Shown here: positions 15,843 through 25,067 of the stretch, one piece after another | How the letters are laid out: each line of letters starts with the position of its first letter | Position numbering within the stretch: the first letter of the stretch is position 1 | Assembly (NCBI RefSeq): GCF_001299475.1 | Contig: NZ_CYUJ01000003.1 | Span: 686,409 to 750,408, forward strand | Direction: 5' to 3' | From: Neofamilia massiliensis | GTDB taxonomy: Bacteria; Bacillota; Clostridia; Tissierellales; Peptoniphilaceae | Length of the DNA: 64,000 nucleotides | The notes under the pieces: generated by a model | Told to the model about the DNA's origin: nothing | Database searches by the model: none | Seen by the model: the letters and a program-made list of their open reading frames with translations, nothing else | Made by a program: the position numbers and the translations under genes

Positions 15843-18800
15843 TTAAATTTTTGTCATTATGTTTAATAAGTTTTCATAGCTATCTACTTCGTGATAAACA
15901 ACATCATCTGTAGAAATTTCATTAAAAAGCTTTTTAGCACAATAAATTTTCGCCTGTTCTATTGGCCTTAGTTGAAGACTTTCCATTGTTCCCTTTGTTT
16001 CAGCAATGAAGAAAATATGCTTAACAGTTCCAGCGTTAAAGGCTATGGCCCAGTCTGGAGAATAATTTCCAACTGGGGTAGGGATATAAAAACCTCTTGG
16101 GAGTTTTGCATAGACACAAACTTCTTCAGCTCCATCTAGATCTTTTGCAAATTTTCCTTCAACAGAATTATTTGGATCTCCATCTGTAAAGACATAATCT
16201 TTAATATGTTTTTTTGCCTCATAGGCCTTGTTATAAGGTCCGCTTTTTTCAAGAGTGAAAATTGACTTGTCGTATTTCTCATCTATTTTGTCATAAGAAA
16301 TATGTTCAACTATAGTAGTTGCCTTTTGCTCATTTATTAATCTAGATACCTTACTAATAAATTCTTCAGGATTTTCTCTAAACATATAAAACTTGCCACT
16401 GTTAAGGCCCTTTAAAATTTTAACTACAGTTCTTCTAGTTAACATTGTATTTGATGATATTCTACCGATTAGGTCGTACTCAACGTCGCTAGTAGAATGT
16501 ACATCTAATTCATAAGTTTTAGTTTGTTCTGACTTAAATAACATTCCACTTTGAGCATCTGCTACAGTGAAGTTATCTTTTTGTTCAGAAATTCCAGTAG
16601 TATATCTTAGCCTATATACAAACAAATTGTCATTAATTGATTCTACAGACTTTTTAATTAACTCGTCACTATCAAAAGAGACAGTATAAGAATACTTCTG
16701 GTTAATAGATTCCCAAAGGGATTTAAATTCTTTCTTTTTAAAGTTATCATTAGTCTTATTCTCAAGAATTTTTATTTGGTGCCCATCGTCCTGCATATCT
16801 TCTAAAACCTTATCGCTAAATACAGCTCGAATTAGGCGATGGATTTCATCTCCATATTCTTTAATAGTATCTGGCAGTGGTGCTAGAGTATTATTATCAC
16901 TGTCTTCATGGTACTTATCTGTAATTTTGTCTTCGCCATCCATGGTGACATAGTCATTTTTAACTAAATATTGGTAGCAAATATTTGCCTCTATTTGGCT
17001 AATAGTATGCTTTTCTCCATTAATAAAAATAGTCTTGCCGACAAAATATTCCTTGCTGGCCTTTAGTGGTCTATCATGTAAGTTTTCTTTAGTCTCTCTT
17101 TGTAAGTCTCTTACAAAATCCTTGTAGGACTCACTGGCAATTACAGTTAGCTTGTTTAGCTTGTGAACTCCATCTCTACCCAGGGTCTGCTCGTCCATTC
17201 TAAATCCATTTTTATCAACACAAAGGCGGAGGCCACGACCAACTTCCTGTCTTTTCATAGTAGCAGAATTTCCATGTTTTAGTGTACAAATTTGAAAGAC
17301 GTTTGGATTGTCCCAGCCTTCACGAAGGGCAGAGTGAGAAAAAATAAACCTAGTAGGCTCCTTAAAGCTAAGAAGTCTTTCCTTGTTTTTTAATATTAGG
17401 TCATAAGCAGAAATGTCATCTGAAGTCTTATCTGTGCCTTTCTCTTTACTATCTATAAGACGGCCTTTTTTATCAATAGAAAAATATCCCTTGTGGGTGT
17501 CTTTCACATCAATAGACTTTAAATACCTTATATAAGGCGTGTCGTCAAAGGTGATATATTCATTTAAAATATTTATATACTCTCTTTCAAAGATTTTTCC
17601 ATATTCGCCTAGAAGCTCATTACCATCTTCATCGTACTGCCTATACTTGGCAACCTCATCTATAAAAAATAGAGACAGTGTTTTAATGCCTTTATTAAAT
17701 AACTCTTCTTCTTTTTCAAAATGAGACTTAATAGTCTCCCTAATTTGAACCAGCCTCATATCTTTTTCAGATACATCTCCACGAACCTCCCCTTTTCTAA
17801 GTTCTTCTCCATTAGTAAAGCGAACTAGACCTTCACGAGGTTCTATTTCTGCAACCCTATATCCCTTATACTGGTCCATACCCTTAGAAATATCGTAGAG
17901 GTTGTCATCAACTGATAGAATTCTACTTTCCCTGTTTATCGACTTCTTATAATTAATTTCAAACTCTATTCTTGCCTTGGGAGCTTCATTTTTAGACAAA
18001 ATAATATCATCTAAATACAAATACCTATCTGATCCTCTAAAGTTTTTAAGTTCAAAACCTTTAACCTCAATTTTCTTAACTAGCCTTTCATTAAAAGCAT
18101 CAACGGCATCAAGGGCATAGACTAAATTATGCTTATTTTTATGGGTAGCAGAATAATTAAGAGAGAAAAGTGGATTGAAGTTTTTCATAGCTTCTTGAGT
18201 GGCAGTCCCTCCCATTTTTTGAGGTTCATCTATAATTAAAATTGGATTATTGGACTTTATTACATCAATAGGCTTTCTAGATCCAAACTCATCTCGTTTA
18301 CTATAAATAATTCTAGCAGCCTTATTTTTTGCTCCTTCTTTTAAAGTGTTAAAGGCCTGGGTGTTTATAATCATAACATTTATTCCACCATCAGAAGAAT
18401 AAGCGTCAATTTGATTTAAATTTTTACTATCATAAATAAAATACCTAATCTTCTTCCCATATAGTTCCATAAAGTGGTCTTCAGTCATTTCAAAAGACTT
18501 TTTAACCCCTTCACGAATAGCTATAGAAGGGACAATTACTATAAACTTAGACCATCCATAGTTTTTATTAAGCTCAAACATAGTTTTTATATAGACATAG
18601 GTCTTACCAGTTCCCGTTTCCATTTCTATATCTAGTGAACAGGCCCCTTGGCCCTTTACCAATTCTTCTGAAGTCTTAATGCCGTTATTAATTTGTACAG
18701 ACTTAATATTACTTAAAAGTTGGATCTTATCAATTTCAAGTTCTCTATTTTTAAAAGCAGTATAAATAAAATCTTCTGAATAAAATTTTGAGTCCTCAAT

Positions 18801-18953
18801 CCCGACTTCCATTTGGCTGTTGTGCTTAGGTATTTCTTGGCCTGGATCTAAACGGTATTTTAGTTTGGATGATTTACCCTGACCTTTAAAAACTTTAATT
18901 ACTGATTCTACTGCCTTGGTCTGATAGTCTTGAGTCTTAAAATTAAATTTCAT
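15843..18953 (-). CDS. res: Type III restriction endonuclease, Res subunit
   Basis: A 1036-residue helicase-nuclease. The Walker A motif ETGTGKTYV is at residues 112-120 and the Walker B/DEAD-type motif IIDEPQKM at about 240-247. A superfamily II motif region (SHSALREGWDNPNVFQICTL, then QEVGRGLRLCVD) follows in the second RecA-like domain. Near the C-terminus the PD-(D/E)XK nuclease core reads PDWAIAF...FFIAETKG. With Mod it would translocate on DNA and cut near pairs of inversely oriented sites. Its start is 2 bp after the stop of the adjacent mod gene, so expression is coupled. The length is normal and no damage is seen. Confidence 0.94.
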   Translation of the reverse strand: MKFNFKTQDYQTKAVESVIKVFKGQGKSSKLKYRLDPGQEIPKHNSQMEVGIEDSKFYSEDFIYTAFKNRELEIDKIQLLSNIKSVQINNGIKTSEELVKGQGACSLDIEMETGTGKTYVYIKTMFELNKNYGWSKFIVIVPSIAIREGVKKSFEMTEDHFMELYGKKIRYFIYDSKNLNQIDAYSSDGGINVMIINTQAFNTLKEGAKNKAARIIYSKRDEFGSRKPIDVIKSNNPILIIDEPQKMGGTATQEAMKNFNPLFSLNYSATHKNKHNLVYALDAVDAFNERLVKKIEVKGFELKNFRGSDRYLYLDDIILSKNEAPKARIEFEINYKKSINRESRILSVDDNLYDISKGMDQYKGYRVAEIEPREGLVRFTNGEELRKGEVRGDVSEKDMRLVQIRETIKSHFEKEEELFNKGIKTLSLFFIDEVAKYRQYDEDGNELLGEYGKIFEREYINILNEYITFDDTPYIRYLKSIDVKDTHKGYFSIDKKGRLIDSKEKGTDKTSDDISAYDLILKNKERLLSFKEPTRFIFSHSALREGWDNPNVFQICTLKHGNSATMKRQEVGRGLRLCVDKNGFRMDEQTLGRDGVHKLNKLTVIASESYKDFVRDLQRETKENLHDRPLKASKEYFVGKTIFINGEKHTISQIEANICYQYLVKNDYVTMDGEDKITDKYHEDSDNNTLAPLPDTIKEYGDEIHRLIRAVFSDKVLEDMQDDGHQIKILENKTNDNFKKKEFKSLWESINQKYSYTVSFDSDELIKKSVESINDNLFVYRLRYTTGISEQKDNFTVADAQSGMLFKSEQTKTYELDVHSTSDVEYDLIGRISSNTMLTRRTVVKILKGLNSGKFYMFRENPEEFISKVSRLINEQKATTIVEHISYDKIDEKYDKSIFTLEKSGPYNKAYEAKKHIKDYVFTDGDPNNSVEGKFAKDLDGAEEVCVYAKLPRGFYIPTPVGNYSPDWAIAFNAGTVKHIFFIAETKGTMESLQLRPIEQAKIYCAKKLFNEISTDDVVYHEVDSYENLLNIMTKI

Positions 18954-18954
18954 C

Positions 18955-20817
18955 TTAGATCACCTTTCTTATGGTTTCTTGACTAAGTCTTTGGAAGATT
19001 TGGTCAAAGTTATTTAGACTAGAGTCTGATTTCATTGATGAGTCTCTAAAGACTACAAAGGCCGGTTCTTTTTTAGCTAACTTCGTAACTAAGTCGTCAT
19101 CAATATCCTTATCAAAACAGGCTATTAAATAGCCATAATCTACAATATAGACATCCTTGCCGCCAATATTTTCTAGGTCTATCTTTGCAGATAGGGAGAT
19201 GCCTAGGTCTAGCAAAACTTGGAAGAGTAGGTCCTCTCCACTTCTATCTTCTTTTATATTGTCTTCAAAATTATCTAAAAAGTTTTGGCTGATCTCTTTT
19301 GGTTTATAGTAAACATCTTTCATATTGGTGCTGTCAGTTTTTAAAACCCTAAAGCCAATGTCCAGGTCTTCTATACCTTTCTTATCCTTATTGTCTTCTA
19401 GGATTTTTTGGCCTGCACGTCTTATTCTTTCTTTGCCAATTTCACAAATGTTCTTATAGCCAACCTTGTAGGCTTCAGACTTTTCATCTGTTTCTTCAGG
19501 CAGCTGGACCATTATAAATTTTCTATTGCCTCCATCTTCTGCATTTAACTCCATAACTGCATGTGCAGTAGTTGCTGATCCCGAGAAGAAGTCTAGGATG
19601 ATTGATTCTTGAGTAGAACCTATAATTTGAAAATATTTTATTAATTCTACAGGTTTTGGATAATCAAATATATTTATTCCTATTAATTTGTCTAAAGCTT
19701 GTTTTGAGGATTGTGTATGTCCAACTAAATCATATGGTAAAATGGTCTTCGATATAATTCCAGGCACTTCTGATAAATATCTTTTGTAAGCAGGTCTTTT
19801 ATTCTCATCTTCTGGTAGGTAGATTCTTCCTTCTTCTATCAACTCATACATTTTTTTCTCAGTGAAAGCCCATCCTCTTGTTGGTGGTTCTTTATATATT
19901 TTTCCATCCCAGCTTATATCGTATCCTTTTTGTTTTCCTATAGTTAAATTGTCAAGTCTATATTTACCCTTACCATCATTGTCATCATACTTATACATAA
20001 TATTTGATTTTTCATCTCTATCTAACCTGTTTAACTCTCCTAAAATAATTTTATCTTTTGAATAACAAATAACAAAGTCATGATCTTCTGATACATATTT
20101 ATTATTATTTTTAGGGCTATAAGTTTTTTGCCAAATAAAAGATGCAATAAAATTGCTTTCTCCAAAAATCTCATCACAAACTTTTTTTAAATTTGCCTGT
20201 TCATTGTCATCAATAGAAATAAAAATAACTCCATCATCTGATAGTAAGTTTCTAGCTAATTTTAATCTAGGATAAATCATATTTAGCCAGTCAGTATGGA
20301 AGCGACCATTTGATTCTAGATTTTGTTCTAGTCTATTTTCCTCTTCATCATATTGGTCACTTTGGTCTAAATAATCTTTGGTGGATTTTTTAAATGAGTC
20401 TTTGTAGACAAAATCTTTTCCTGTATTATATGGTGGATCTATATAGATCATTTTAACTTTTCCCAGGTAGGTTTCTTGAAGGAGCTTTAAGACCTCAAGG
20501 TTATCTCCCTCTATATAGAGGTTTTCTGTTTGGTCGAAGTTTAGGCTTTCTTCCCTACAAGGTCTTAGGGTTTTTGCTATAGGAGCATTGGCTTTTAAAA
20601 CTGCCTCTTTCTTATCTGGCCAGGTGAATTGGTATCTTTCATCTCTTACTTCAATTACCGTGCTGAATAACTCTTGTTCTAGAATGTCTTTGTCAATGGC
20701 TCTAACTAAATTCCCATTTTCATCTATTGTCTCTGTTATTGCATTTGGAAAAAGATTCGTAAATTGTTCAAGTTTTTCTTCTGCCAGGTTTTTTGTCGTC
20801 ATTTTTAGTTTATCCAT
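18955..20817 (-). CDS. mod: Type III DNA methyltransferase, Mod subunit (first, next to res)
   Basis: A 620-residue beta-class adenine methyltransferase. Motif IV DPPYNTG is at 127-133, followed by the AdoMet motif DFFSGSATTAHA at about 409-420. Between them, roughly residues 230-400, lies the variable target-recognition region. The last 165 residues are nearly the same as in the second Mod (about 16 differences by hand count). The leader AAAGGAGCTGGA...ATAATGG is also shared. It methylates the recognition site and directs Res. No simple-sequence tract that would cause phase variation is visible in it. Confidence 0.93.
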   Translation of the reverse strand: MDKLKMTTKNLAEEKLEQFTNLFPNAITETIDENGNLVRAIDKDILEQELFSTVIEVRDERYQFTWPDKKEAVLKANAPIAKTLRPCREESLNFDQTENLYIEGDNLEVLKLLQETYLGKVKMIYIDPPYNTGKDFVYKDSFKKSTKDYLDQSDQYDEEENRLEQNLESNGRFHTDWLNMIYPRLKLARNLLSDDGVIFISIDDNEQANLKKVCDEIFGESNFIASFIWQKTYSPKNNNKYVSEDHDFVICYSKDKIILGELNRLDRDEKSNIMYKYDDNDGKGKYRLDNLTIGKQKGYDISWDGKIYKEPPTRGWAFTEKKMYELIEEGRIYLPEDENKRPAYKRYLSEVPGIISKTILPYDLVGHTQSSKQALDKLIGINIFDYPKPVELIKYFQIIGSTQESIILDFFSGSATTAHAVMELNAEDGGNRKFIMVQLPEETDEKSEAYKVGYKNICEIGKERIRRAGQKILEDNKDKKGIEDLDIGFRVLKTDSTNMKDVYYKPKEISQNFLDNFEDNIKEDRSGEDLLFQVLLDLGISLSAKIDLENIGGKDVYIVDYGYLIACFDKDIDDDLVTKLAKKEPAFVVFRDSSMKSDSSLNNFDQIFQRLSQETIRKVI

Positions 20818-20854
20818 TATATTTTTCCAGCTCCTTTTAATATTGTCTAGGATC

Positions 20855-20918
20855 TTTGTATAAGTCGTATTTCTGCTAGCCGAGTTTGATAGCCTTAGAT
20901 CTTAAGACTAAATTTCAT
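20855..20918 (-). pseudogene. Vestige of a second res gene (5' end only)
   Basis: Directly behind the second mod stop codon the minus strand reads ATGAAATTTAGTCTTAAGAT, giving MKFSLKI followed by a stop. In the same frame it then reads GYQTRLAEIRLI. The intact res begins MKFNFKTQDYQTKAVESVIK. The intergenic sequence before it (GTGATTTAAGATG versus GTGATCTAAGATG) also matches the mod-res junction at 18953. So a second mod was once followed by its own res, now lost apart from about 20 codons. Confidence 0.75.
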
Positions 20919-20919
20919 C

Positions 20920-22860
20920 TTAAATCACCTTTCTTGTGGTTTCTGGACTTAGTCTTTTGAAAATTTGGTCAAAGTTATTGAGACTAGAGTCTGATTTCAT
21001 TGACGAGTCTCTAAAGACTACAAAGACTGGTTCTTTTTTAGCTAGCTTCGTAACTAAGTCGTCATCAATATCCTTATCAAAGCAGGCTATTAAATGGCCA
21101 TCATCTACAATATAGACTTCCTTGCCGTCAATATTTTCTAGGTCTATTTTTGCAGACAAAGAGATTCCTAAGTCTAGCATAACTTGGAAGAGTAAGTCTT
21201 CCCCACTTCTATCTGCCTTTATATTGTCTTCAAGAGTATCTAAAAAGTTTTGGCTAATTTCCTCTGGCTTATAGTAAACATCTTTCATATTAGAACTATC
21301 AGTTTTTAAAACCCTAAATCCAATATCAAGGTCTTCTATACTTTCCTTGTCCTTATTGTCTTCTAGAATTTTTTGACCTGCACGTCTTATTCTTTCTTTG
21401 CCAATTTCACAAATATTTTCATAGCCAGCCTTATAGGCATCAGATTTTTTATCACATTCAGCTGGAATCTGGCTCATTATAAATTTTCTATTTCCGCCAT
21501 CTTCCGCATTTACCATCATTGTTGCATGAGCAGTGGTTGAAGATCCAGAAAAGTAATCAAAAATAATTCCTTCTTTCGGACAAAATAACTTAACAATATC
21601 TCTCATTAAATACAAAGATTTAGGAAAATCAAATGTTTTGGTTTCTAGTAGATCATCTAATAGCTTTGTACCGTAATGATATCCATGGTATTTTTTCTCA
21701 ATCCAATGAGTTCTTATGACTTGATTTTCCCTGAGCTTTTCAAAAATTCTTATTTTACCATTGTCTTCTTTTGCAATAATATTGCCCTCTTTATACCTAT
21801 CAAGAAATGTATCAGATGTTGTTTTCCACGTTCTCTCAACTCCAGTATCAGTAACAGGATAAACAGCCTCATAATTCTTTTTCTTAGTTAAAGTTAATTC
21901 TTTTAAGTCCGGGCTAACATAAATTGGATACCAAAAATTAGGTTTACTTTCTTTTGTGGCATATTTACCATCAGATAATCTGATAAAATTTTTTAGTCTA
22001 TATGCTCCTTGTCTGTCTTTACATCCAAAAGCCTTTTTTTGTTCTTCATCAAGTACAACTTTCTGTAGTTTTGCAGTAGATTCATTTTTCGCATATACAA
22101 GCATAAATTCATTACTAGGACCTATAAATTTTGCTTGATTCCTACCCTCTGGCTTGTGAACGACAGTTATAATTGCAATTCTATTTCTAAAACCAAAAAC
22201 TTCATCACAAACTTGAATAAGATTTGCTAACTCATTATGGTCTATGGCGATCAAAAAAAATCCTTCATCGCTTAAAAGATTTCTTGATAATTTTATCCTT
22301 GGATAAATCATGTTTAGCCAATTTGTATGAAACCTACCATTTGTATCTGTATTGGTATAAAGTCTATTCCCTTCAGAGTCAACTTCATATTTTTCTCCAA
22401 ATTCATCTTCATTGTCTGAATAATCATTTATATATAGAATATCTGTTCCTGTATTGTATGGAGGATCAACATAAATAACATCAATTTTATTTAAATACGA
22501 TTCTTGAAGCATCTTTAAAACCTCAATATTATCTCCTTCAAGATATAAGTTTTTTGTTTTATTAAAATTAACACTCTCTTCTTTTGATGGGCGTAGAGTT
22601 TTAAAAATAGGAGTATTTGTTTCAACGATATTTTTTATCTTCTCAGGCCAAGTGAATTGAAATCTTTGTTCATTATTTGAAACAATTCTTTCTGAAATTT
22701 CTTTATTTAGTAAATCAACGTCTATTACTTTCTCAATAATAGGAGTACCATCATCTTCGTATCCTGTTACTTTCTCAGTAATTAAACCTGGAAAAAGATT
22801 TGAGATAATTTTAAAATTCTCATCCGAAGTATTTTTTGATAACATTTTTAGTTTATCCAT
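20920..22860 (-). CDS. mod: Type III DNA methyltransferase, Mod subunit (second)
   Basis: A 646-residue beta-class methyltransferase with DPPYNTG at 133-139 and the AdoMet motif DYFSGSSTTAHA at about 435-446. The N-terminal third is clearly homologous to the other Mod but diverged, and the central recognition region (about 230-425) is unlike it. The C-terminal 165 residues are almost identical to the other copy. It probably has a different DNA specificity and could share the single Res. It has its own AGGAG and GGAG signals upstream of the ATG. All motifs look intact, so it should be an active methylase. Confidence 0.92.
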   Translation of the reverse strand: MDKLKMLSKNTSDENFKIISNLFPGLITEKVTGYEDDGTPIIEKVIDVDLLNKEISERIVSNNEQRFQFTWPEKIKNIVETNTPIFKTLRPSKEESVNFNKTKNLYLEGDNIEVLKMLQESYLNKIDVIYVDPPYNTGTDILYINDYSDNEDEFGEKYEVDSEGNRLYTNTDTNGRFHTNWLNMIYPRIKLSRNLLSDEGFFLIAIDHNELANLIQVCDEVFGFRNRIAIITVVHKPEGRNQAKFIGPSNEFMLVYAKNESTAKLQKVVLDEEQKKAFGCKDRQGAYRLKNFIRLSDGKYATKESKPNFWYPIYVSPDLKELTLTKKKNYEAVYPVTDTGVERTWKTTSDTFLDRYKEGNIIAKEDNGKIRIFEKLRENQVIRTHWIEKKYHGYHYGTKLLDDLLETKTFDFPKSLYLMRDIVKLFCPKEGIIFDYFSGSSTTAHATMMVNAEDGGNRKFIMSQIPAECDKKSDAYKAGYENICEIGKERIRRAGQKILEDNKDKESIEDLDIGFRVLKTDSSNMKDVYYKPEEISQNFLDTLEDNIKADRSGEDLLFQVMLDLGISLSAKIDLENIDGKEVYIVDDGHLIACFDKDIDDDLVTKLAKKEPVFVVFRDSSMKSDSSLNNFDQIFKRLSPETTRKVI

Positions 22861-23035
22861 TATATTTCTCCAGCTCCTTTTAATTATGTTTTAGCTCTTT
22901 AAATAAGCAATAGGTATACTTTAATATTTCTATCTCATCTCATATAATTTTATATTTGTTTATAAGATTATCCTTATAATTATACCATATGATTTTTAAA
23001 TTGACTAAAAATAGCCTGATTTAAATCTTCCCAAA

Positions 23036-23060
23036 TAAAAAAAGAGCCTCTCAGCTCTTC
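23036..23060 (-). terminator. Intrinsic terminator after first DUF1232 gene
   Basis: AAGAGC-CTCTCA-GCTCTT preceded by AAAAAA on the plus strand, giving a U-run on the minus transcript. It is nearly identical to the terminator at 24434-24457. The rest of 22861-23078 (upstream of mod) shows nothing else I can identify. Confidence 0.75.
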
Positions 23061-23078
23061 TTAATTTGTTTTATTTTT

Positions 23079-23495
23079 CTATATAAGTTTATTGTTGGCA
23101 AGTCTCCATTTTTGATATTCTATTATATCGTCTTCTGCTCCGGCTTTTAGGCAGATTAATAAGACTGCAACATCATCTGTAAATCCAGCTACTGGGATGC
23201 CATCTGGAATTAGGTCTATTGGGGAAAGGATATAGATTAGGGCACTTATTATGCCGACAATAGTTCCTAGGGGCACTTCTGTGTATTCTTTTTTTACATA
23301 AGACCTAACTAGAGAGATCATTGTTGGCACCATAGAAAAGGTTTCTCCCATGACTGGAATTTTATTTAGTTTTCTTTCTAACTTTTGTAGGAATTTTTCT
23401 AGCTTATCTGGATCTGCTAGTAGTATTTCTGCTTTCTTTAAGCCTTTCTCATATTCTTTTTTTGCTTGTTTTTCTGTTAATACTTGGTCTGTCAT
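23079..23495 (-). CDS. DUF1232 (YkvA-like) membrane protein, paralogue 1
   Basis: A 138-residue protein. The N-terminal 60 residues are charged and helical (EKQAKKEYEKGLKKAEILLA). A hydrophobic part follows with the DUF1232 signature ISALIYILSPIDLIPDGIPVAGFTDD (given in part, residues 90-115) and an ending EYQKWR. DUF1232 proteins are small membrane-associated proteins of unknown function. A second paralogue lies at 24482-24892 with the same layout. The two flank an acidic protein gene and have near-identical terminators, which points to local duplication. Confidence 0.85.
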   Translation of the reverse strand: MTDQVLTEKQAKKEYEKGLKKAEILLADPDKLEKFLQKLERKLNKIPVMGETFSMVPTMISLVRSYVKKEYTEVPLGTIVGIISALIYILSPIDLIPDGIPVAGFTDDVAVLLICLKAGAEDDIIEYQKWRLANNKLI

Positions 23496-23670
23496 GATTA
23501 TTCTCCTATTTTTTATTTATTTATATGTATATTTTTATTAAGATTATTATACCACACCCCCTTTCAAAAAACTAAGTCTTCAACTTATTTTAAGCTCCTT
23601 TGATCCAAACAAAAATAGTCCAGGCATTTCTATCTAAACTATTTTTTTAATCAACACTATTTGACAAAAC

Positions 23671-23709
23671 AAAAAAACCTAGGCTAAGCTATACGCTCAG
23701 TCTAGGTTT
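23671..23709 (-). terminator. Intrinsic terminator after the acidic protein gene
   Basis: AAACCTAG...CTAGGTTT with an inner stem, preceded by a run of A on the plus strand (U-run for minus transcripts). It separates the acidic gene from the first DUF1232 gene. Confidence 0.75.
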
Positions 23710-23717
23710 GTACATTT

Positions 23718-24254
23718 TTACCAGTCGTTTTCTTCACACATGAGAAGAAGCAAGTCTAATTCTTCTCTTTCTCTTTCTTCTTTTTCTTTTCTTTCTTGTT
23801 CTTCCCAGTATATATCTTCTGCTTCTTGTTCTCTTCTTCTTTCTTCTTCCTCTTCCTCTTCACGACGTCTATTTTCCTCTTCTTCATAATAGTAAGTGTC
23901 AAAATCATCGTCGTCATCGTCTACTGGAATACTATCAAAAATAGATCTTTCACTAGCAGGAGCATAAGTCGTTCTATAAGCTATTAAAAAATCTCCTTCT
24001 GTAGCTGAAACTTCTAGTCTTCTATTCATAGCCTTTTTAATATCGTAGTAGGCTTTTTCGTTGTTCTTTATTCTTCCATCTGGATAGTATAATTCTTCTC
24101 TGGTGTATATTTTTTCCCTTTCTAATTCGATAAAGTCTCCATCGTCGAATTCAAGATATACCCTTCCATCTGGCGTCATCAATATTGTTTCGTCATCTCT
24201 AATTATTCTAGTGTCACCATTTTCTTCAAATACAATTGTTTCTGCAGAATCCAT
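23718..24254 (-). CDS. Acidic, low-complexity hypothetical protein
   Basis: A 178-residue protein. Residues 1-105 look folded and beta-rich (TRIIRDDETILMTPDGRVYL). An aspartate run follows at about 112-118 (VDDDDDDFD), then a long Glu/Arg-rich segment (about 125-170) that should form a single charged helix. There is no signal peptide. I do not recognise the family. It lies between two DUF1232 paralogues but has its own promoter space and terminator, so an operon link is not shown. The charged tail may be a spacer or interaction arm. Confidence 0.7.
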   Translation of the reverse strand: MDSAETIVFEENGDTRIIRDDETILMTPDGRVYLEFDDGDFIELEREKIYTREELYYPDGRIKNNEKAYYDIKKAMNRRLEVSATEGDFLIAYRTTYAPASERSIFDSIPVDDDDDDFDTYYYEEEENRRREEEEEEERRREQEAEDIYWEEQERKEKEEREREELDLLLLMCEENDW

Positions 24255-24433
24255 TTTAGTCTCCTTGTTATTTAAATTATTTTCTTTCCTTAAAAGGAAA
24301 TTTCTATGTATTGGATATTCTGTTTTTATTGATCCTATTATAGCATAATTCTTTATATAATTTACTACTGCCTTATTTAATCTATGATTTTTTTAAGAAA
24401 ATTATCGCAAAAACATTTAATTTTCTTTTCCTA

Positions 24434-24457
24434 ACAAAAAAGAGCCTTTCAGCTCTT
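24434..24457 (-). terminator. Intrinsic terminator after second DUF1232 gene
   Basis: AAGAGC-CTTTCA-GCTCTT flanked by a run of A, almost the same sequence as the terminator at 23036-23060. Confidence 0.75.
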
Positions 24458-24481
24458 AATCTTAAGTCTCTTCCTTTGTCC

Positions 24482-24892
24482 TTACACAAATTTATTATTT
24501 TTAAATCTCCATTTTTGATATTTTACTATATCTTCTTCTGCGCCTTTTCTTAAGAAAGTCAAAAGGACAAAGGCGTCGTCGGCGTAGCCTAGACCAGGGA
24601 TTAGGTCAAACAAGAAGTCTACTGGTAGGAGGATATAGGCAAGGACGCTTATTATTCCTAGAATTGTGCCCTTGGGGATTTCTTTGTATTCTCTTCTTGC
24701 AAAGGACCTTACTAGGGAGATCATTGTTGGTACCATGGCAAAGGTCGTGCCTAGGCCTGGGATTTTCTTTAGTTTTCGCTCTAGGTCTTGGAGAAATTTT
24801 TCTAGTTTGTCTCCGTTTGCTAGTAGTATTTCCGCTTTTTTGCGTCCCTTGTCGATTTCTCTCTCTGCTCGTCTTTCTAATCTTATTTTCAT
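24482..24892 (-). CDS. DUF1232 (YkvA-like) membrane protein, paralogue 2
   Basis: A 136-residue paralogue of the protein at 23079-23495. They share ILLANGDKLEKFLQDLERKL-type N-terminal helices, the FAMVPTMISLVRSF segment and the DUF1232 core ISVLAYILLPVDFLFDLIPG. They also share the same C-terminal KYQKWRFKNNK ending. The first few residues are more basic (MKIRLERRAEREIDKG). The function is unknown. The similarity of both proteins and both terminators suggests tandem duplication followed by divergence. Confidence 0.85.
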   Translation of the reverse strand: MKIRLERRAEREIDKGRKKAEILLANGDKLEKFLQDLERKLKKIPGLGTTFAMVPTMISLVRSFARREYKEIPKGTILGIISVLAYILLPVDFLFDLIPGLGYADDAFVLLTFLRKGAEEDIVKYQKWRFKNNKFV

Positions 24893-25067
24893 CTTTATAT
24901 CGCTTCCTTTTTTTGAATTTATTTTTTCTATTTAGCTTTTTAATAAGATTATTATACTATATACCTGTTTTTTCAAAAGAAAAACACTTCTCTTCTCGTC
25001 TTCTCTCTGGTCCTAGTTAGATAAGTATATTATAATATAATTATTAAGGACTGCTAAGGAGTTTTTT

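Noticed and set aside
18955-22860. Phase-variable simple repeats in the mod genes
   Set aside because: I read both genes for homopolymer or tetranucleotide tracts able to shift frame and found none that stands out.
24664-25020. 118-codon plus-strand frame
   Set aside because: It is mostly antisense to the second DUF1232 gene and its product is implausible (Leu/Phe/Cys-rich).
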